A stretch of DNA of 46,732 nt from Endomicrobiellum devescovinae (GCA_031255495.1 JAIRSK010000010.1:1-46732), one strand, 5' to 3'. Shown: positions 27,612-35,866, numbered from the stretch's first letter. Numbers and translations are program-made. The notes: generated from the sequence alone by a model not told the origin.

Positions 27612-29192
27612 ATGTGTAAATTAGCTTCAGTTGTATGTGTAATATTATTTTTTATATTGCCGCTTTTTGCGGATATTGCTGTTACACCTTATGGTGCCGC
27701 AGAAACAGTTTCAGGCAGTTGTTTTCTTTTAGATACGGGCGATGAAAGAATTATAGTTGATTGCGGTCTTTTTATGTCCAGTAGTGGTGAGCAAGGCATA
27801 GAACCCTTTGATTTAGAAGAATCTCTAAATCTTAAAATTCAGAAAGAGCTTATAGATGCAAAAGCTCTTTTTTTAACACATGCTCATTTAGATCATAGCG
27901 GTAGAATTCCTCTTCTTATATATGAAGGTTTCAAAGGCAAAATTTACTCTACAAAAGCTACAAAAGAATTGGCAATTGCTCTTTTTAAAGAAAGGAATGG
28001 TTTTGACTTGATAAAAAGAAAATGGTTTTGGTCGGAAAGCCAGTATGAGAAAGCGGAAGAAAAGAACGGGACTGTAGTTGCACATTGGACTGAAGAATGC
28101 AAGAAAAATATTAAATCAATAGGCTATTCAAAAGATGAAATGCTGCTAAAAGATCTAGAGAAAAATGAAAAAGTTAAATTTATATTGTGCAAAAATTGCT
28201 GTGAGAGAGAATCTGAAAAAATATCAGAAAAATTTGTTAACGCAGACTATAACGAAGAAATAAAAATTTCAGACAGTTTAAAAGCTAAACTTATAAATGC
28301 AGGGCATATTCCAGGTTCTGCGAGCATTATTTTTAGCACGGATAAAGAAAAGGTTCTCTTTTCCGGAGATCTGGGAAGCGGAAATTCCAAATTTAATGGA
28401 GAATTTGAAATACCAGAATCTGTTGATTTGATTTTTATGGAAGCTACTTACGGCGGTAAAGTTAACCATAATGTTGCCAGAGAATATGAATTATTCAGAA
28501 AAGATTTAAAAAATGCTTTAGAGTCGGGAAAGACTGTTTGGATTCCGGCATTTGCTTTAAACAGAACGCAGGAAGTTTTATATGAATTAAAACTTATGCA
28601 GGATGATGGGTATATATCAACAAAATTCCCAATTTATTCAGTATCGCCTTCTGCAAACGCAATAACGGCTTTGTATCAAAAAGAGGTTTCAAGAAAAGAA
28701 GATGAAGATCATGAGTATAGTAAAAGAGAGTGGTTTTTAGAGACTATATACCAAAAGAAATCTATTCTTCCAGAAAATACAAGACTGCAGATGATAAGAA
28801 ATTACGAAATGCAGATGATTTTGTTTTCATCAAGCGGCGATATGGATAAAGGTAAATCCGAGCAACTTGCACCAATACTGCTGCATGATAAAAATGTTTT
28901 TGTGATGGTAGTAAATTATGTAGATCCTGAAAGTTCGGCAGGACTTCTTTTAAGAAATAAAAAACCGCGCTTTGGTTTAAAAAAACTTGCAGCGAAAATA
29001 AAGAGATACAATGTGTTCTCAGATCATGCAGATTTTGAAATGCTACAAAAATGGTTGTCAAAGCAAAGTAAAGATGCAAAAATATATGTAATACATTCAA
29101 ATAAACAAACTACTGCTCAAACGGTTAGTCTTTTACAGGAAAAAGGATGGTCCGGAGTAAAAGGTGCGCAACTTGGAAAAACAGTACAGTAG
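27612..29192 (+). CDS. Secreted-looking beta-CASP metallo-beta-lactamase hydrolase
   Basis: The protein has a metallo-beta-lactamase core with THAHLDH (His90, His92, Asp94, His95), NAGHIPGSA, and SGDLG, plus a beta-CASP domain with FMEATYGG (motif A), VFSDHAD (motif B) and VIHSNKQ (motif C). This is the CPSF73/RNase J-like nuclease superfamily. Unusually, the first 20 residues (MCKLASVVCVILFFILPLFA) are a convincing signal peptide or anchor. The start is unsure: ATG 27612 has AGGAG only two bases away, while TTG 27600 has AGGAAG at better spacing. A lysine- and cysteine-containing insert (about 145-210) separates metal motifs. It overlaps the downstream TPR gene by 29 bases. Confidence 0.85.
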   Translation: MCKLASVVCVILFFILPLFADIAVTPYGAAETVSGSCFLLDTGDERIIVDCGLFMSSSGEQGIEPFDLEESLNLKIQKELIDAKALFLTHAHLDHSGRIPLLIYEGFKGKIYSTKATKELAIALFKERNGFDLIKRKWFWSESQYEKAEEKNGTVVAHWTEECKKNIKSIGYSKDEMLLKDLEKNEKVKFILCKNCCERESEKISEKFVNADYNEEIKISDSLKAKLINAGHIPGSASIIFSTDKEKVLFSGDLGSGNSKFNGEFEIPESVDLIFMEATYGGKVNHNVAREYELFRKDLKNALESGKTVWIPAFALNRTQEVLYELKLMQDDGYISTKFPIYSVSPSANAITALYQKEVSRKEDEDHEYSKREWFLETIYQKKSILPENTRLQMIRNYEMQMILFSSSGDMDKGKSEQLAPILLHDKNVFVMVVNYVDPESSAGLLLRNKKPRFGLKKLAAKIKRYNVFSDHADFEMLQKWLSKQSKDAKIYVIHSNKQTTAQTVSLLQEKGWSGVKGAQLGKTVQ

Positions 29193-30192
29193 ATATGTGA
29201 AAAAAATACTTTCCAGAAAAATACCAGATAAAAATTTAAAATACAGTTTTATTATAACTTTATGTTTTATTGCAGCGGGTATCTGCGTATATTTTATTAG
29301 ACATTTAAATTACTCAAGAGAATATCTGTTACAAAAAGCGAATGAATATTATTCTAATGAAGAGCATTTTCATGCAGCAAGATATTTTGCTAAGGTTATA
29401 AAATTAAATGTTTCAGAGCCAGATGTCTATAAAAGATATGGTATTTCTCTTTTAAAGTTAGGTAACTATTCTCTAGCAGAAAAATATTTTAGACTTGTTT
29501 CATCTATTGATTCATACAATGAAGATTCTTACTATTTTCTTGGAGATGCTTTATACCGCAAAGCTTTAGAGACGAATGATAAAGATACTTTCTTACAAGC
29601 TGCGGAATATATTGAGAAAGGCATTGATTTAAACCCTGACTCGGAAAAATTATATTTGTTGGCGGGTTTATGTTTTCGATCAGTTGGGCTTTATGAAAAA
29701 GCTAGAGATTTTTACAATAAAGCTTTGATGTCTAATAAATTTAACAAATCTGGTTTTTACAATTTAATCGGCAATACTTTTGATGAAGAAGGTAATTACA
29801 AAGAAGCGATATTGTATTACGAAAAAGCAATACTGCACGATAATTCGTTTGTTGTGGCGTTTTGTAATATTGGAGATATGTTTGCGAAAATGGACAATTA
29901 TGAATCAGCAGTACAAAATTATCAAAAAGCCTTGGAACTTGATGGAAATTTCATAGCTCCATATATAAAAATTGCGAATCTTTATTACGATAAAAATAAT
30001 TTTACAGAATCTGCTAAAGAAGCTTTAAAAGCTTTAAAAATAAATCCTGAAGATAATAATGCAAATTATATTCTTGGAATGTCATATAAACAGCTCGGCA
30101 AAGAGAAAGAAAGTTTAGAATATTTAAAGAAAGCAGCATTTTATGGAAATGATAAAGCCGTAAAAGAAATTAAGAGGCAGAATGTTTTATAA
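29164..30192 (+). CDS. Membrane-anchored TPR-repeat protein
   Basis: The 342-residue protein has a basic N-terminus, one membrane helix (about residues 29-45), and then about eight TPR units covering residues 55-335, with repeated patterns such as A-x4-L-x-LG-x-Y and NPDSEKLY. TPRs form a protein-binding scaffold, here most likely in the periplasm. Translation probably begins at GTG 29164, inside the end of the beta-CASP gene, with GGAG nearby. It also overlaps the next gene by 11 bases. No catalytic motif was seen. Confidence 0.8.
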   Translation: MRNLEKQYSRYVKKILSRKIPDKNLKYSFIITLCFIAAGICVYFIRHLNYSREYLLQKANEYYSNEEHFHAARYFAKVIKLNVSEPDVYKRYGISLLKLGNYSLAEKYFRLVSSIDSYNEDSYYFLGDALYRKALETNDKDTFLQAAEYIEKGIDLNPDSEKLYLLAGLCFRSVGLYEKARDFYNKALMSNKFNKSGFYNLIGNTFDEEGNYKEAILYYEKAILHDNSFVVAFCNIGDMFAKMDNYESAVQNYQKALELDGNFIAPYIKIANLYYDKNNFTESAKEALKALKINPEDNNANYILGMSYKQLGKEKESLEYLKKAAFYGNDKAVKEIKRQNVL

Positions 30193-30496
30193 TAAAAAAT
30201 ATTTGTTTTTTATTATTGTTTATTTAATGAATCTTATTTTATGTTTTTTCTTCAATACTTATTTCTCTTTTTCAGGAATAAATCTTAATTTAATTGTAGG
30301 CTCGGTTATAATTTACGGAGTAATATTAATTTTTTGTTTTGTTGCTGCTCAGATATTGCTATATTCGTTTAAAGTTTTTAGTTGGATATTCAAATTAAAA
30401 ACCAAGAATTTTGCAACAAATTTTTTATGGACTGTTTTTACTGTGTTTGTTTATTTGTTTATTTTCATTATTTTTATTAAGGTTACGGAATATTAA
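30182..30496 (+). CDS. Small three-helix membrane protein
   Basis: The 104-residue protein is almost entirely hydrophobic with three predicted membrane helices (about 5-25, 36-62 and 78-100) and a short basic loop KLKTKNF. It starts inside the TPR gene and ends directly before the exonuclease ATG, so its expression is tightly tied to both. No family was recognised. Confidence 0.65.
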   Translation: MFYNKKYLFFIIVYLMNLILCFFFNTYFSFSGINLNLIVGSVIIYGVILIFCFVAAQILLYSFKVFSWIFKLKTKNFATNFLWTVFTVFVYLFIFIIFIKVTEY

Positions 30497-31093
30497 ATGA
30501 ACTATGCCTTTGAAGAGAAATTTGTTTTTACAAAGAATCCAGAAAATTTAGTTTTTTTGGATATTGAAACTACTGGTCTTGATCCCGAAAAAGGCGCAAA
30601 GATAATAGAGATTGCTATGCTTAAAACAAAAGATGGACTTGATCAGAAATACGAAAGCTTTGTAAATCCATGCTGCTCCATACCTGAAGATTGTTCCAAA
30701 GTAAATTTTATATACGACGATATGGTTAAAGAGGCTCCGTCTTTTAAAGATATTGCAAAAGATATAATTTCTTTTATAGAGGACGAAATTGTTGTGTGCC
30801 ATAATGCTTCTTTTGATTTACTTTTTGTCTCTAAAGAACTTTCACAAGCAGGCATTATTTCAAAAAAATTTTTTTACTTGGATACTTTGCAACTTGCAAG
30901 ACAATATTTTAATTTTGAATCTAACAAGCTTGCTAGTATCGCAAATGCCATAGGCGTAGAAGTTGCGCTGAGCCACAGAGCGATGGCTGATGTTTTTACA
31001 ATGAAGGCTGTTGCTAAGTATCTATTTGCCAATATGTACAGAAAGGGTATAGACATAATACAGCCGTTATCATATCAATACAGACAAACATGA
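30497..31093 (+). CDS. DEDDh 3'-5' exonuclease, DnaQ/PolC-epsilon type
   Basis: The 198-residue protein has all three exonuclease motifs: FLDIETTG (Asp22, Glu24), CHNASFD, and HRAMADV with the His and Asp of ExoIII. This fold trims 3' ends of DNA or RNA. As a stand-alone domain it could be a proofreading subunit or a separate nuclease. It follows the small membrane protein with no gap and is the last gene of the overlapping set that begins with the beta-CASP protein. It has no signal peptide, so it acts in the cytoplasm. Confidence 0.88.
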   Translation: MNYAFEEKFVFTKNPENLVFLDIETTGLDPEKGAKIIEIAMLKTKDGLDQKYESFVNPCCSIPEDCSKVNFIYDDMVKEAPSFKDIAKDIISFIEDEIVVCHNASFDLLFVSKELSQAGIISKKFFYLDTLQLARQYFNFESNKLASIANAIGVEVALSHRAMADVFTMKAVAKYLFANMYRKGIDIIQPLSYQYRQT

Positions 31094-31126
31094 CATGATG
31101 TGTAAAAAAATATAAGGAAAGAAAAA

Positions 31127-32404
31127 ATGAATATAAGATTTTATAACGGGCTAATTTGTACGATGGCTGATAGAACAGAAATTATAGAAGGAGAAGAAGT
31201 CTGGGTTCAAGGCAATAAAATTACCTATGTAGGTCCTTATAAGCACTCTAATTTTATATTTGACAGAGAACTAGACCTCAAAGGCAATCTTATTATGCCG
31301 GGTTTTAAAAATGCCCACGCTCACTCGGGCATGACGTTTCTAAGATCATATGCAGACGATTTGCCACTTCTAGACTGGTTAAATTATAGAGTTTTTCCTG
31401 TAGAAAACAAATTAAAAAAAGAATATCTATATTATTTAAATCTTCTTGCTATTTTAGAATATTTAACTAGTGGAATTACTTCTGCAATGGATATGTACTT
31501 CTTTCCTGAAGAAATGGCAAGAGCATCTACAGATGTCGGTTTTCGCTCGGTGTTAGTAAGTGGTATAAATGGAGACAATTTAGACAGTGTAAAAAAAATG
31601 GAAGATAACTACCTGCACTTTAATGAAAACCACGATTTAATCTCTGCTCTTATTGGTTTCCATGCGGAATACACCTCTTCCAAAGAGTTGATCAAAACCA
31701 TAGCGAGAACTGCAGAGAGATATAAAGTGCCCGTATATACCCACAACTCTGAAAGCAAGCGCGAGGTTGACGACTGTATAAAAAGAACTAAAATGACACC
31801 CACGCAGTATTTAAATAGTCTTGGCATATTTGAACATGGTGGAGGGTGTTTTCACTGTGTGTATTTATCCCAAGAAGACTTTGAAATATTTAAACAAAAG
31901 GAAATTGCTGTTGTAACATGTCCCGCCTCCAATTGTAAACTCGCAAGCGGTATAGCTCCTGTAGAGAAAATGGTAAATTTTGGAATTAAAGTAGCTTTGG
32001 GTACAGATGGACCTGCAAGCAACAATGCTCTTGATATGTTTAGAGAAATGTATCTGACCACAGCATTGCAAAAGGTTATAAATAACAATGCATCTGTGAT
32101 GGATGCCATAAAAGTATTAGAAATGAGCACAAGAATAGGAGCAAACGTTATGGGGCTTACAGATTGCGATACTTTATCTCCGGGTAAACTTGCAGATTTA
32201 ATTGTAATTGATTTACATAAGCCGAATATGCAGCCTTTAAATAATATACTCAAAAATTTAGTTTATTCAGGCAACAAACAAAACATTAAGTTGACCATGA
32301 TAAATGGTAAAATTCTTTATGAAAACGGTAAATTTGACATAGGTGTAAAGCCAGAAGAAATATATAAGGAAGCCAATAGAATTAAATCATATATAGCCTC
32401 TTAA
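31127..32404 (+). CDS. mtaD: Amidohydrolase, MTA/SAH deaminase-like
   Basis: The 425-residue protein belongs to the ATZ/TRZ branch of amidohydrolases. It shows the metal-binding NAHAHSGM (His64, His66), RSYADDLPLLDWL as in 5'-methylthioadenosine/S-adenosylhomocysteine deaminases, YTHNSES, HCVYLS, and TDGPASNNALDMF. The reaction would convert these SAM by-products to inosine forms. The canonical HCVHLS reads HCVYLS here, but the first His is kept. The gene name is a family-level guess. It has AAGGAAAG before its ATG, lies 33 bases after the exonuclease gene and is closed by a terminator. Confidence 0.82.
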   Translation: MNIRFYNGLICTMADRTEIIEGEEVWVQGNKITYVGPYKHSNFIFDRELDLKGNLIMPGFKNAHAHSGMTFLRSYADDLPLLDWLNYRVFPVENKLKKEYLYYLNLLAILEYLTSGITSAMDMYFFPEEMARASTDVGFRSVLVSGINGDNLDSVKKMEDNYLHFNENHDLISALIGFHAEYTSSKELIKTIARTAERYKVPVYTHNSESKREVDDCIKRTKMTPTQYLNSLGIFEHGGGCFHCVYLSQEDFEIFKQKEIAVVTCPASNCKLASGIAPVEKMVNFGIKVALGTDGPASNNALDMFREMYLTTALQKVINNNASVMDAIKVLEMSTRIGANVMGLTDCDTLSPGKLADLIVIDLHKPNMQPLNNILKNLVYSGNKQNIKLTMINGKILYENGKFDIGVKPEEIYKEANRIKSYIAS

Positions 32405-32459
32405 GTCTATCTAAACCTTTCTACAAATAATTCTTTAATTGATATTTTAATAAAAATTA

Positions 32460-32491
32460 ATTATGCCAGATTTTCCACTGGCATAATTTTT
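32460..32491 (+). terminator. Terminator after the amidohydrolase gene
   Basis: A 10-bp perfect stem ATTATGCCAG (32460-32469) with CTGGCATAAT (32478-32487) is followed by five T. The right arm can also pair with AATTATGC at 32499-32506, giving an alternative hairpin. Confidence 0.8.
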
Positions 32492-32537
32492 CATTGTTAA
32501 TTATGCAATATTAAAATATGTATTTGATAAAAATATA

Positions 32538-32555
32538 TGTGAAATTTATTTCACA
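32538..32555. promoter_or_regulatory. 18-bp perfect palindrome, candidate operator
   Basis: TGTGAAAT-TT-ATTTCACA reads the same on both strands. The half-site TGTGAA recalls CRP/FNR-like and Rex sites, but the central spacing (TGTGA-N8-TCACA) does not fit either consensus. Confidence 0.45.
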
Positions 32556-32593
32556 TCGCAATAAAGTCTGTAAAATTGCGTGTAGTAGATATG

Positions 32594-32618
32594 CTATTTA
32601 TTAAAAGATAATAAATAG
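32594..32618. repeat. 10-bp perfect inverted repeat
   Basis: CTATTTATTA and TAATAAATAG flank a five-base loop. No T tract follows on the plus strand, so a regulatory or structural role is more likely than termination. Confidence 0.45.
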
Positions 32619-32664
32619 TAAAATATAGAACAATCTACTTAAGTTTAATATTAAAAATAAATAT

Positions 32665-32693
32665 TTGACAAAATATAATAAAATATATATAAT
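32665..32693 (+). promoter_or_regulatory. Perfect consensus promoter for the HTH/histone-like genes
   Basis: TTGACA (32665-32670), a 17-base spacer and TATAAT (32688-32693) match the housekeeping consensus at all twelve positions. The leader would be about 35 bases. Confidence 0.85.
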
Positions 32694-32734
32694 TTTAATG
32701 TAGAAAGATAATTAACGATAATTAAGAATAAAAA

Positions 32735-32986
32735 ATGGAAAAAACACAGAATAATTCAAATAAGCAAATAATGGATATTAAAGAACTTTCCGAATATTTG
32801 GGAATAGGAAAGTCCAAAATTTATAGTTTAATAAGAATGAAAAAAATCCCTGCTTCAAAAATAGGAAGACAATACAGATTTTCAAAAGATATAGTAGATT
32901 CTTGGCTTAGAGATAAAATAATCACCAAAAAAGAAAGTGTTTTACAACAAAATGCCGTTCCGGTAAACTCCGGCGTAGATAAATAA
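32735..32986 (+). CDS. Excisionase-type helix-turn-helix DNA-binding protein
   Basis: The 83-residue protein contains a winged helix of the excisionase/MerR-like (HTH_17) type at residues 13-60: MDIKELSEYLGIGKSKIYSLI is the helix-turn-helix and IGRQYRFSKDIVDSWL the wing and final helix. It should bind DNA, as a regulator or architectural protein; no integrase lies nearby, so an excisionase role is not supported. It sits under a perfect promoter but has no clear Shine-Dalgarno. The histone-like gene follows 28 bases on. Confidence 0.85.
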   Translation: MEKTQNNSNKQIMDIKELSEYLGIGKSKIYSLIRMKKIPASKIGRQYRFSKDIVDSWLRDKIITKKESVLQQNAVPVNSGVDK

Positions 32987-33014
32987 TTCAATTTACAATT
33001 ACAGGAGGTGTAAA

Positions 33015-33344
33015 ATGGCGGAAAAAGTAGAGAAAGTTGGAGTAAAGAGAGAATCTGGATACCTTTATTTTATTGACAAGCAAGGCGATGTTTCAAGAGC
33101 TTTGATGGCAAGAGGCGGGAAAAAAGGTGGAAAACCTTCAAAAGTAACAAAAGTAGGGCTTAAGAAAGAAAAAGGCTACCTTTACTTTATTGACAAGCAG
33201 GGCGACATCTCAAGATCAGTTATGAGCAGAGGCGGTAAGAAAAAGGCTAAAAAAGCTAAAAAAACCGCTAAAAAGAAAACCGTAAAAAAAGTTTCAAAAA
33301 AGAAAACGGTTAAGAAGTCTGTAAAGAAGGGCAAAAGAAAATAA
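33015..33344 (+). CDS. Basic protein: duplicated GYLYFIDKQGD motif plus histone H1-like tail
   Basis: Residues 7-37 and 46-76 are two copies of a 31-residue motif, KVGxKxExGYLYFIDKQGD followed by (V/I)SRxxMxRGGKK. The copies are near-identical in DNA too, so the duplication is fairly recent or strongly constrained. Residues 77-109 form a Lys/Ala/Thr/Val tail resembling bacterial histone H1-like proteins. Nucleic-acid binding is likely from charge; the motif's fold and partner are unknown to me. A strong AGGAGGTG lies before the ATG, suggesting high expression. A terminator follows. Confidence 0.78.
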   Translation: MAEKVEKVGVKRESGYLYFIDKQGDVSRALMARGGKKGGKPSKVTKVGLKKEKGYLYFIDKQGDISRSVMSRGGKKKAKKAKKTAKKKTVKKVSKKKTVKKSVKKGKRK

Positions 33345-33371
33345 ATTTTGACGTACCATCTTTTTTTAATT

Positions 33372-33403
33372 AAGGGCTTCGGAAAAAAACGAAGCCCTTT
33401 TTT
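33372..33403 (+). terminator. Terminator after the histone-like gene
   Basis: A 10-bp stem (33372-33381 with 33390-33399), AAGGGCTTCG with CGAAGCCCTT, closes a G-A loop and runs into a T tract. Confidence 0.9.
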
Positions 33404-33405
33404 GT

Positions 33406-33434
33406 TTGACACCACAAAGGGTTTTAGATATAAT
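33406..33434 (+). promoter_or_regulatory. Perfect consensus promoter of rpmH operon
   Basis: TTGACA (33406-33411), 17 bases, TATAAT (33429-33434). It begins within the T tract of the preceding terminator. Initiation near 33441 precedes the rpmH ATG by about 29 bases. Confidence 0.88.
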
Positions 33435-33469
33435 AATTTGAGTGTAAATAGTAGAAAGAGGATTTTAAA

Positions 33470-33604
33470 ATGAAAAGAACGTATCAGCCAAACAAAGACA
33501 GAAGAAAGAAAAAAATAGGCTTTATGGCAAGAATGGCTACTCCCGGAGGGAGAAAAGTTTTGAGTGCCCGCAGAAGAAAAGGACGCAAAACTATTTGTGC
33601 GTAG
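33470..33604 (+). CDS. rpmH: Ribosomal protein bL34
   Basis: The 44-residue frame MKRTYQPNKDRRKKKIGFMA continues with RMATPGGRKVLSARRRKGRK and ends TICA. This is the standard bL34 sequence, a small basic protein of the large ribosomal subunit. An AGAGGA site precedes the ATG. The order rpmH, rnpA, yidD, yidC, jag is the classic block often next to dnaA, which is not found here. Confidence 0.96.
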   Translation: MKRTYQPNKDRRKKKIGFMARMATPGGRKVLSARRRKGRKTICA

Positions 33605-33610
33605 GTCTTT

Positions 33611-34033
33611 ATGCAGACTAAAAAAGGGAAAACTTTTTCAATGGGTTTATCCAACGATAAATCAGGTAAGAAGAAGTTTTCTTTTGTGTACTTTGAGCGT
33701 CTTCACATCCAAAGAGATTTCAATAAAGTATTTAAAAACGGCTTAAGGCTTGAAAATAAAGCAATAAGAATTTTAGCTTACATAAGGAAAGATGGACAAG
33801 ATGTAAGACGATTAGGGCTTATAACTCCAAAGAGAGTAGGCACGGCAGTTATAAGGAACAGAACTAAAAGAAGGGTTAGAGAAATTTTTAGGACTAATAA
33901 ACATTTGTTGGAACCGAGTTTAGATTTGATTTTTATTTTAAAGCCGGAAACGGTATTGCTTGATTACAAAAAACTTGAAGGTATTATTTTGGTTCTATTA
34001 AAAAATGCCAAGCTTTATACAGTTTCGGAGTAG
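33611..34033 (+). CDS. rnpA: Ribonuclease P protein component
   Basis: RnpA helps the RNase P RNA trim the 5' end of precursor tRNAs. The signature RNR box is present as AVIRNRTKRRVREIFR, along with LGLITPKRVG upstream of it. The 140-residue length includes an N-terminal basic extension of about 20 residues (MQTKKGKTFSMGLSNDKSGK) compared with most relatives; a later Met at residue 11 is possible but has no site. It lies six bases after rpmH, and its stop nearly meets yidD. Confidence 0.93.
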   Translation: MQTKKGKTFSMGLSNDKSGKKKFSFVYFERLHIQRDFNKVFKNGLRLENKAIRILAYIRKDGQDVRRLGLITPKRVGTAVIRNRTKRRVREIFRTNKHLLEPSLDLIFILKPETVLLDYKKLEGIILVLLKNAKLYTVSE

Positions 34034-34037
34034 TATT

Positions 34038-34262
34038 ATGAAGTTTTTTGCTCTTTTTCTTATCAAATATTATAAATTTGTTTCAAAAATTCTGCCTGCC
34101 AGGTGTCGCTTTTATCCAACCTGTTCTACATATGCTTATCAGGCTATAGAAATGTATGGTTTTTTTAAGGGATCTTTTCTAGCCTTTAAAAGAATTATAC
34201 GATGCAATCCTTTTTGCAATGGCGGATTAGACCCTGTTCCTGTAATTAAGAAGAAAAAATAA
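34038..34262 (+). CDS. yidD: Membrane protein insertion efficiency factor YidD
   Basis: The start at 34038 (GGAG seven bases upstream) gives 74 residues. The core RFYPTCSTYAYQAIEMYGF and IIRCNPFCNGGLDPVP contains the conserved cysteines of the family (Cys in RCRFYPTCS and RCNPFC). YidD is a small membrane-associated protein that aids YidC-dependent insertion, and it sits just before yidC. An earlier ATG at 34005 lies inside rnpA and is less likely. Confidence 0.95.
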   Translation: MKFFALFLIKYYKFVSKILPARCRFYPTCSTYAYQAIEMYGFFKGSFLAFKRIIRCNPFCNGGLDPVPVIKKKK

Positions 34263-34279
34263 TGTAAAGGAAGTTCATA

Positions 34280-35830
34280 ATGCAGAAGAATTCTATTTTG
34301 TTTGTAGTTTTATCAGCAGCAGTAATTTTTATCTGGTACTTTTTCCTTGCTCCACAATCTACACAAGTAAATCAAACTCCAGCTCAAGTTCAGACAGAAA
34401 AGAACGAATATTCAAGTTCAATGGTTGTTAGAAATAATCAAATTCAAGATGAGATTTCGCAATTTGCTGACGAAGAAAGGATAAATATTGAAACAGAAAA
34501 ATATAAGGCGGTTTTGACAAATAAAGGAGCCGCTGTACTTAATTGGTCTGTTAAAGAAAAAAATGGCGAGTGGGTAGATTTAGTTTTTCCTGGCTCGTCT
34601 CCTGTTATGGGGAATTTTCCGGGCTCTGTTTATAAAATTGTTTCTAAATCAGATAGTAAAATAGTTTTTGAGTATGTGTCTAAAGAAGGTTGGAAAATTA
34701 CCAAAATATACAATTTATCTGACTCATACATGCACAATTTAAATATTGTTATTGATAGAAACTCTTCAGTTTCAGTTCCTGAAATAGATATTGAATGGGG
34801 ACCCGGTCTTGGGACTGATGCTAAGGAAGTGAAGGAAAATGTCTCTCTATCCAGAGCTCTGGCATACACAGCAGACAAGCCGTATAAACTAAAGAAACTT
34901 AAAACCGATTCTGAACTCGCTTCTTCTTACAAATGGATGGCTATAGACAACAGATATTTCCTTGCCGCCTTTATCCCTGAAAAATCGTCAGATTTTGACA
35001 AGATTATTCCTTCAAGACTTGATAAAAAGCATCCTTATTCTGTAACGATGACTGCGACTGTCCCTCAAAACGTAGATAGAAAAGAATACTCTATTAATTT
35101 CTATTTGGGTCCTAAAGGATACACATACTTGAAAAGTTATAATTTAGGTCTTGAAAAAACTGTTGATTTTGGTGTTTTTGGATTTTTAGGAAAGATAGCT
35201 TTTGCTGTTTTAATGTTCTTCTATAAAATTACGCATAATTATGGCTGGGCTATAATTATGATAACTGTTGTTATACAGATTTTAGTTCTTCCCTTGACGT
35301 TAAAGAGTTTAAAATCTGCAGCTGCAATGAAACGTGTACAGCCTCTTATAAAAGATATTCAAACAAAGTATAAAAACGAACCTCAAAGGCTTCAGGCAGA
35401 GATGTTGAATATTTATAGAACAAAAAAAGTTAATCCTTTAGGCGGCTGTCTGCCTATGCTTTTACAGCTTCCTATTTTTTGGGCATTCTTTACAATGCTA
35501 AGAAATGCTTATGAGCTTAGAAATGAAGGCTGGATTTTATGGGTTAAAGATCTGTCAGCTTCGGATCAATTTATGCACTTGGGAGATTTTAGCATTAATC
35601 TTCTTCCGTTGCTTATGGGTGTAGGAATGTTTTTCCAGCAGAGAATGACCATGGCAGTTTCAGATCCTATGCAGAAGAGAATGATGTATTTAATGCCTAT
35701 TATATTTACGTTTATGTTTTGGTCTTTCCCGTCAGGACTTGTTATATACTGGATTACTAACAGCATAATTTCAATGATAGAACAGTATTTCATAATAAAA
35801 GAAGACGAAATTAAGGTTAAGCATTCTTAG
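34280..35830 (+). CDS. yidC: Membrane protein insertase YidC
   Basis: YidC inserts and folds inner-membrane proteins, alone or with SecYEG. The 516 residues show the Gram-negative form: an N-terminal helix (about 5-24), a large periplasmic domain (about 45-290), and the conserved five-helix core (about 300-510). The core begins NYGWAIIMITVVIQILVLPL and includes NPLGGCLPMLLQLPIFWAFF. The insertase Arg usually found in helix TM2 can be placed in a TLKSLKSAAAMKR context only loosely. An AAGGAAG site precedes the start. Confidence 0.96.
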   Translation: MQKNSILFVVLSAAVIFIWYFFLAPQSTQVNQTPAQVQTEKNEYSSSMVVRNNQIQDEISQFADEERINIETEKYKAVLTNKGAAVLNWSVKEKNGEWVDLVFPGSSPVMGNFPGSVYKIVSKSDSKIVFEYVSKEGWKITKIYNLSDSYMHNLNIVIDRNSSVSVPEIDIEWGPGLGTDAKEVKENVSLSRALAYTADKPYKLKKLKTDSELASSYKWMAIDNRYFLAAFIPEKSSDFDKIIPSRLDKKHPYSVTMTATVPQNVDRKEYSINFYLGPKGYTYLKSYNLGLEKTVDFGVFGFLGKIAFAVLMFFYKITHNYGWAIIMITVVIQILVLPLTLKSLKSAAAMKRVQPLIKDIQTKYKNEPQRLQAEMLNIYRTKKVNPLGGCLPMLLQLPIFWAFFTMLRNAYELRNEGWILWVKDLSASDQFMHLGDFSINLLPLLMGVGMFFQQRMTMAVSDPMQKRMMYLMPIIFTFMFWSFPSGLVIYWITNSIISMIEQYFIIKEDEIKVKHS

Positions 35831-35866
35831 GCATTGGTCTGATTTAATGAATTACAGGAGCAAATA

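Noticed and set aside
32538..32555. CRP or Rex binding site
   Set aside because: The half-sites fit, but spacing is TGTGA-N8-TCACA, against N6 for CRP, and the TGTGAA arms are two bases too far apart for Rex.
32405..32734. Replication origin next to rpmH
   Set aside because: The region is AT-rich, but no DnaA-box cluster (TTATCCACA-like) and no dnaA or dnaN gene were seen.
32735..32986. Prophage or integrative element marked by an excisionase
   Set aside because: Only the HTH domain resembles excisionases; there is no integrase, no attachment repeats, and the gene is followed by core ribosomal genes.
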